Shown: positions 7,100 through 9,103 of the stretch, in pieces
How positions within the stretch are numbered: the first letter of the stretch is position 1
Layout of the letters: the number at the start of each line of letters is the position of its first letter
From: SAR86 cluster bacterium
Lineage (GTDB): Bacteria; Pseudomonadota; Gammaproteobacteria; Pseudomonadales; Azotimanducaceae
DNA: 9,103 bases
Direction of reading: 5' to 3'
NCBI GenBank assembly: GCA_013204195.1
Contig: JABMOJ010000401.1
Span: 1 to 9,103, forward strand
The notes under the pieces: model-generated
What the model saw: only the letters and a program-made list of their open reading frames with translations
Databases searched by the model: none
Told to the model about the DNA's origin: nothing
Made by a program: the position numbers and the translations under genes

Positions 7100-7690
7100 T
7101 TTGATTTCTAAAAACGCATAACGCGACAAGTAAGTTGAGCGCTTCCCGCCAACCTCAGGCCGCAACGCGCCATCTCCATTCCTCATCTTTCATCAAAGTG
7201 CTTTTGGAAGCTCGCGACCTTGTTGTTGCCCGTGGTGGCTTTGGTTGTGGTCGCGGTGATGATTCTTACCTTCTCGGCGCTTTCTCATCGTTTCCTGATC
7301 GCTTCCTCATCGCTTCCTCATCGTTTCCTCATCGCTGCGGATTCGGTGGCGATCGTTGGTTTGGCTTCAAGTGTGGGCGCGCCAGCGCCAGGCTAGCCTG
7401 GGTCGTCGATTTTCACGGCAAGCCCGCCAAGTGTTGAGGTTTAATGTGGCAGCGTCTGAGTCCTGCTTGACGCCTGTGCATTGATCTTTTTTTAGGCGTT
7501 TACTGCGCCGCCTGTTTGTCGGTATCTTTCTGGTGGGGGTGGGCCTATATCTTCAAGACGGTTTTCGGGCTGGGCATAGGTGTGTGCATAGGAGCGGGCT
7601 TAGACGGGGGCTTAGGGGTAGGCTTCAAGGCGCGCCAGTTGGGTATCGTTCTGCGCCGCGGTGCCTGGAAACGGTTCTGAACCTCTCAGG
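7100..7690. other. Gene-free stretch, apparently eroded DNA
   Basis: I find no convincing gene on either strand. The plus-strand frame at 7135-7437 has unnatural composition, no recognisable motif, and runs through the tandem array at 7280-7334. The minus strand near 7545-7640 encodes a short proline-rich string (KPTPKPPSKPAPMHTPMPSPK) in a frame interrupted just upstream, possibly the end of a lost protein. The stretch separates the cys promoter from a truncated GDP-mannose dehydratase fragment and looks like decaying spacer. Confidence 0.5.
7280..7334. repeat. Tandem array of five 11-bp units (consensus TTTCCTCATCG)
   Basis: Units at 7280-7290, 7291-7301, 7302-7312, 7313-7323 and 7324-7334 read CTTTCTCATCG, TTTCCTGATCG, CTTCCTCATCG, CTTCCTCATCG and TTTCCTCATCG. 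There are no spacers, so it is a minisatellite-like slippage array, not a CRISPR. Its unit resembles that of the 12-bp array at 8427-8498. Confidence 0.85.
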
Positions 7691-8167
7691 TCAAGTGCTC
7701 TTCCATGCTGTTCTCGGGCAAAGGGCGATGGGTCCTTGTCTCAAGTTCGATGAGCGTGATTGGATGGTCTCCAAAAACCGAATCGCCTCCACCAGCCGTA
7801 GGGTGCTTTGAGCATCTGTATCGGCGGTCTCTTCGGGAATCTTAAAGCTCACGGCGACCTCGCCCTGCGCGCCCAAGTGATAAATCTCGTCAGGCCGTAC
7901 CTCGTTAACAATGCGCCGCATATTCAACCGATCGGTCAAAGCCCCATAGTGCATCACCAGGTTTTTGTTAAGTGCGCGAGGATCTTGGTAAATATGATCC
8001 ACGCGGGAGTGGGTGGCATAAGGGTCGTAGTGTTTCGTATCGTTTAACTGATAGCCTTTGCTCAGCAAGAATTCAGCGAAATTCGCGCCATCCTGGCCCG
8101 TGATACCGGTGATCAATGCTTGTTTTTGAGGCAAAGTGCGATACCTGGATGAGCTAAGGGGGTTCAT
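7691..8167 (-). pseudogene. Truncated, diverging GDP-mannose 4,6-dehydratase fragment
   Basis: The N-terminal third of a GDP-mannose 4,6-dehydratase (GMD), which normally converts GDP-mannose to GDP-4-keto-6-deoxymannose for fucose, rhamnose or perosamine branches, is readable. ALITGITGQDGANFAEFLL is the NAD(P)-binding GxxGxxG region, followed by RVDHIYQDP, HYGALTD, RPDEIYHLGAQ, VAVSFKIPEETAD and TLRLVEAIRFL. Similarity stops at about 7770. The remaining codons to the TGA at 7691 are unrelated, and the S/TEYxxxK catalytic region and C-terminal half are missing from the window. Normally conserved positions have changed: the family YGDLTD reads YGALTD and LGAQSHV reads LGAQGEV. GMD is about 350 residues, against about 130 homologous ones here. 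The ATG at 8167 has no good ribosome site; a TTG at 8191 is in frame. Almost certainly non-functional. Confidence 0.8.
8146..8159. repeat. 14-bp direct repeat, copy 1
   Basis: TGGATGAGCTAAGG recurs exactly at 8346-8359, 200 bp away. This copy lies within the first codons of the dehydratase fragment. Confidence 0.6.
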
Positions 8168-8345
8168 TAAACTATTGCAGAGCGGGTTCAATCAACGAGG
8201 TTTTTAGTTGAATCTCAATGGTGTGATATGGGTCAATAAACAGCTAACTGCTACTGTGGGGTGCATGCAGGCAGCTCGCCTGCTGCTGGCTGCAGTGCAT
8301 CAACCGCCGCGTGATAGAACACCCTAAATGCTCGTGGCACGGGCG

Positions 8346-8359
8346 TGGATGAGCTAAGG
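8346..8359. repeat. 14-bp direct repeat, copy 2
   Basis: Second exact copy of TGGATGAGCTAAGG, upstream of the dehydratase fragment. Flanking bases do not extend the match. It could mark a short duplication or rearrangement junction. Confidence 0.6.
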
Positions 8360-8426
8360 AGGCGTTGACTGTCTTGTTGTGATTGTTGTTGTTGCTGTGT
8401 GAGGTGCGTGAGGAGCTAGACCTGTC

Positions 8427-8498
8427 TATCGTTTGTCCTATCGTTTGTCCTATCGCTTGCCCTATCACTTGCCCTATCACTTGCCCTATCATTTGTCG
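8427..8498. repeat. Tandem array of six 12-bp units (consensus TATCGTTTGTCC)
   Basis: Six contiguous 12-bp units start at 8427, 8439, 8451, 8463, 8475 and 8487. The first two are identical, the third to fifth drift to TATCRCTTGCCC, and the last is TATCATTTGTCG. The period is a multiple of three, so both strands stay open, which explains the long spurious frames here. There are no spacers, so it is not a CRISPR. Confidence 0.88.
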
Positions 8499-8838
8499 GG
8501 CAATGGTGGCGAAGATGGCTATTGAAGACTGCAGGACCCTCTGCTGCCCGTACTGCAATCTGTTGGCTGGCCGTGATGCCGCATGGTGGGTCAACTTAGG
8601 GTGCTTGCCAATCAGCGCGTTCAAGCGGGTCTTGTCGATATTAGTTTTACCGGCACTGATGATGCGCCAAAATAGTCGCCGCTGGCGCCTTGTGCGCCTG
8701 GAGGCCGATTCGCTCAAGCCCTTAGCGCCCGGGTAGCAACGTCACGAAAGAGGCCGCCGAAAAACTGGTTGTTATTCGGAGTCAAATTATTGTTATGATT
8801 TATTTTTCAATATTCTCACATATAGTCACCCCATGGGG

Positions 8839-8866
8839 TTGACTCAAAGCTACGAATCGCTACAAT
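8839..8866 (+). promoter_or_regulatory. Sigma-70-type promoter of the tRNA-Val/tRNA-Asp operon
   Basis: TTGACT (8839-8844) and TACAAT (8861-8866) are separated by 16 nt, each one base from consensus, with transcription expected near 8873, about 12 nt before the mature tRNA-Val. The GC-bearing TCGC after the -10 resembles discriminators of stringently controlled stable-RNA promoters. A palindrome, CCCCATGGGG at 8829-8838, abuts the -35 box. Confidence 0.7.
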
Positions 8867-8884
8867 TCGCACTCTTAATTCGAC

Positions 8885-8960
8885 GGGTGTTTAGCTCAGT
8901 TGGGAGAGCGACGCCCTTACAAGGCGTAGGTCGCAGGTTCGACCCCTGCAACACCCACCA
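8885..8960 (+). tRNA. tRNA-Val (anticodon UAC)
   Basis: A complete 76-nt cloverleaf with encoded CCA. The acceptor stem is GGGTGTT/AACACCC, the D-arm carries TAGCTCAGTTGGGAGAGC, the anticodon stem is ACGCC/GGCGT around loop CTTACAA with anticodon TAC, and the T-arm is GCAGG TTCGACC CCTGC. The sequence closely follows E. coli tRNA-Val(UAC). It is first in a tRNA operon and is followed after 105 nt by tRNA-Asp. Confidence 0.97.
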
Positions 8961-9065
8961 GTACTCGTCAGTGAGTTAAGCGTGAGTTTTTGAGGCGCCA
9001 GCCTTAGGCACTTAGTAAAGAAAAAAGATGTGTAAGACTTTAGTATCGTTTGTTCGTGACAACAC

Positions 9066-9103
9066 GGAGCGGTAGTTCAGTTGGTTAGAATACCGGCCTG
9101 TCA
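9066..9103 (+). tRNA. tRNA-Asp (anticodon GUC), 5' part only
   Basis: GGAGCGG starts the acceptor stem, followed by TAGTTCAGTTGGTTAGAATACC in the D-arm region and GGCCTGTCA reaching into the anticodon loop, with GTC at 9100-9102. This matches the 5' half of bacterial tRNA-Asp(GUC). The gene is cut by the window end. Val-Asp tRNA pairs are common in gammaproteobacteria. Confidence 0.92.

Larger units (their letters stand above)
8192..8838. other. Gene-free stretch between the dehydratase fragment and the tRNA genes
   Basis: No supported gene on either strand. Long open frames exist on both strands at about 8244-8736, but each is kept open by the 12-bp array and gives low-complexity protein (GQVIGQAIGQTI or CPIVCPIACPIT, plus runs of Ser and Asn), with no family motif. 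The stretch holds one copy of the 14-bp direct repeat, the array at 8427-8498, and a small GC hairpin at 8267-8283 (GCAGGC, 5-nt loop, GCCTGC) without a T-run. The last 100 bases become AT-rich towards the tRNA promoter. Confidence 0.5.

Noticed and set aside
7135..7437. 100-residue plus-strand frame
   Set aside because: It runs through the 11-bp array, has odd composition and no motif, and its start has no ribosome site.
7470..7499. Hairpin ACGCCT/AGGCGT with nearby T-run, as a terminator
   Set aside because: The stem is only 6 bp with an 18-nt loop, and the T-run lies inside the loop, so it is not a credible intrinsic terminator.
8427..8498. CRISPR-like regular repeats
   Set aside because: The 12-bp units are contiguous, without spacers, and no cas genes are present.
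8244..8736. Long open frames on both strands (157 and 117 residues)
   Set aside because: Both are held open by the 12-bp array, whose period is a multiple of three. The products are low complexity without family motifs, and neither has a clear ribosome site.
8885..8960. tRNA-Val as an integration site for a genomic island
   Set aside because: Islands normally insert at the tRNA 3' end. The eroded DNA is on the 5' side, and no integrase or duplicated tRNA end is visible.

Overview
The window reads as chromosomal DNA from a gammaproteobacterium, probably marine or saline (Oceanospirillales/Alteromonadales-like). The evidence is CysD and CysNC sequences close in motif and order to the E. coli proteins, a DUF2061 gene downstream of cysNC, a WbpL/WecA-type sugar-phosphate transferase followed by a WbpM/CapD-like remnant (the wbpL-wbpM order of the Pseudomonas O-antigen locus), and a tRNA-Val(UAC)/tRNA-Asp(GUC) pair. 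The genus cannot be named from sequence alone.

Layout. (1) Positions 1-1461, plus strand: the 3' end of a surface-polysaccharide operon, with the tail of an unidentified gene, a small exported or anchored protein of unknown function, and an intact polyprenyl-phosphate sugar-1-phosphate transferase. (2) About 1635-2140: a strongly eroded remnant of a WbpM/CapD nucleotide-sugar 4,6-dehydratase, readable in one frame despite two TAG stops. (3) 2242-3126: a convergent pair made of a membrane protein with a bacterial PH-like domain (+) and a double-glycine-leader, Gly/Ala-rich bacteriocin-like peptide (-). (4) 3285-7034, minus strand: the sulfate-activation operon cysD-cysNC-DUF2061, with overlapping or closely spaced genes behind a TATAAT box. 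CysD carries an N-terminal extension of about 200 residues that I do not recognise. (5) About 7100-8880: almost gene-free, eroded DNA holding a truncated GDP-mannose 4,6-dehydratase fragment and two short-unit tandem arrays. (6) 8839-9103, plus strand: a tRNA promoter, tRNA-Val(UAC), and the first 38 nt of tRNA-Asp(GUC).

How it works together. CysD and the CysN part of CysNC form ATP sulfurylase (sulfate + ATP to APS, driven by GTP hydrolysis). The CysC part phosphorylates APS to PAPS for assimilation or sulfation. The WecA-like enzyme would start a lipid-linked glycan. Two nucleotide-sugar dehydratases (WbpM-like and GMD-like) are broken, which suggests that the polysaccharide repertoire has been remodelled and partly lost here. 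The orphan bacteriocin-like peptide and its convergent membrane neighbour are the best candidate for an undescribed system, followed by the CysD extension. All function calls rest on motif reading by eye; no database search was possible.
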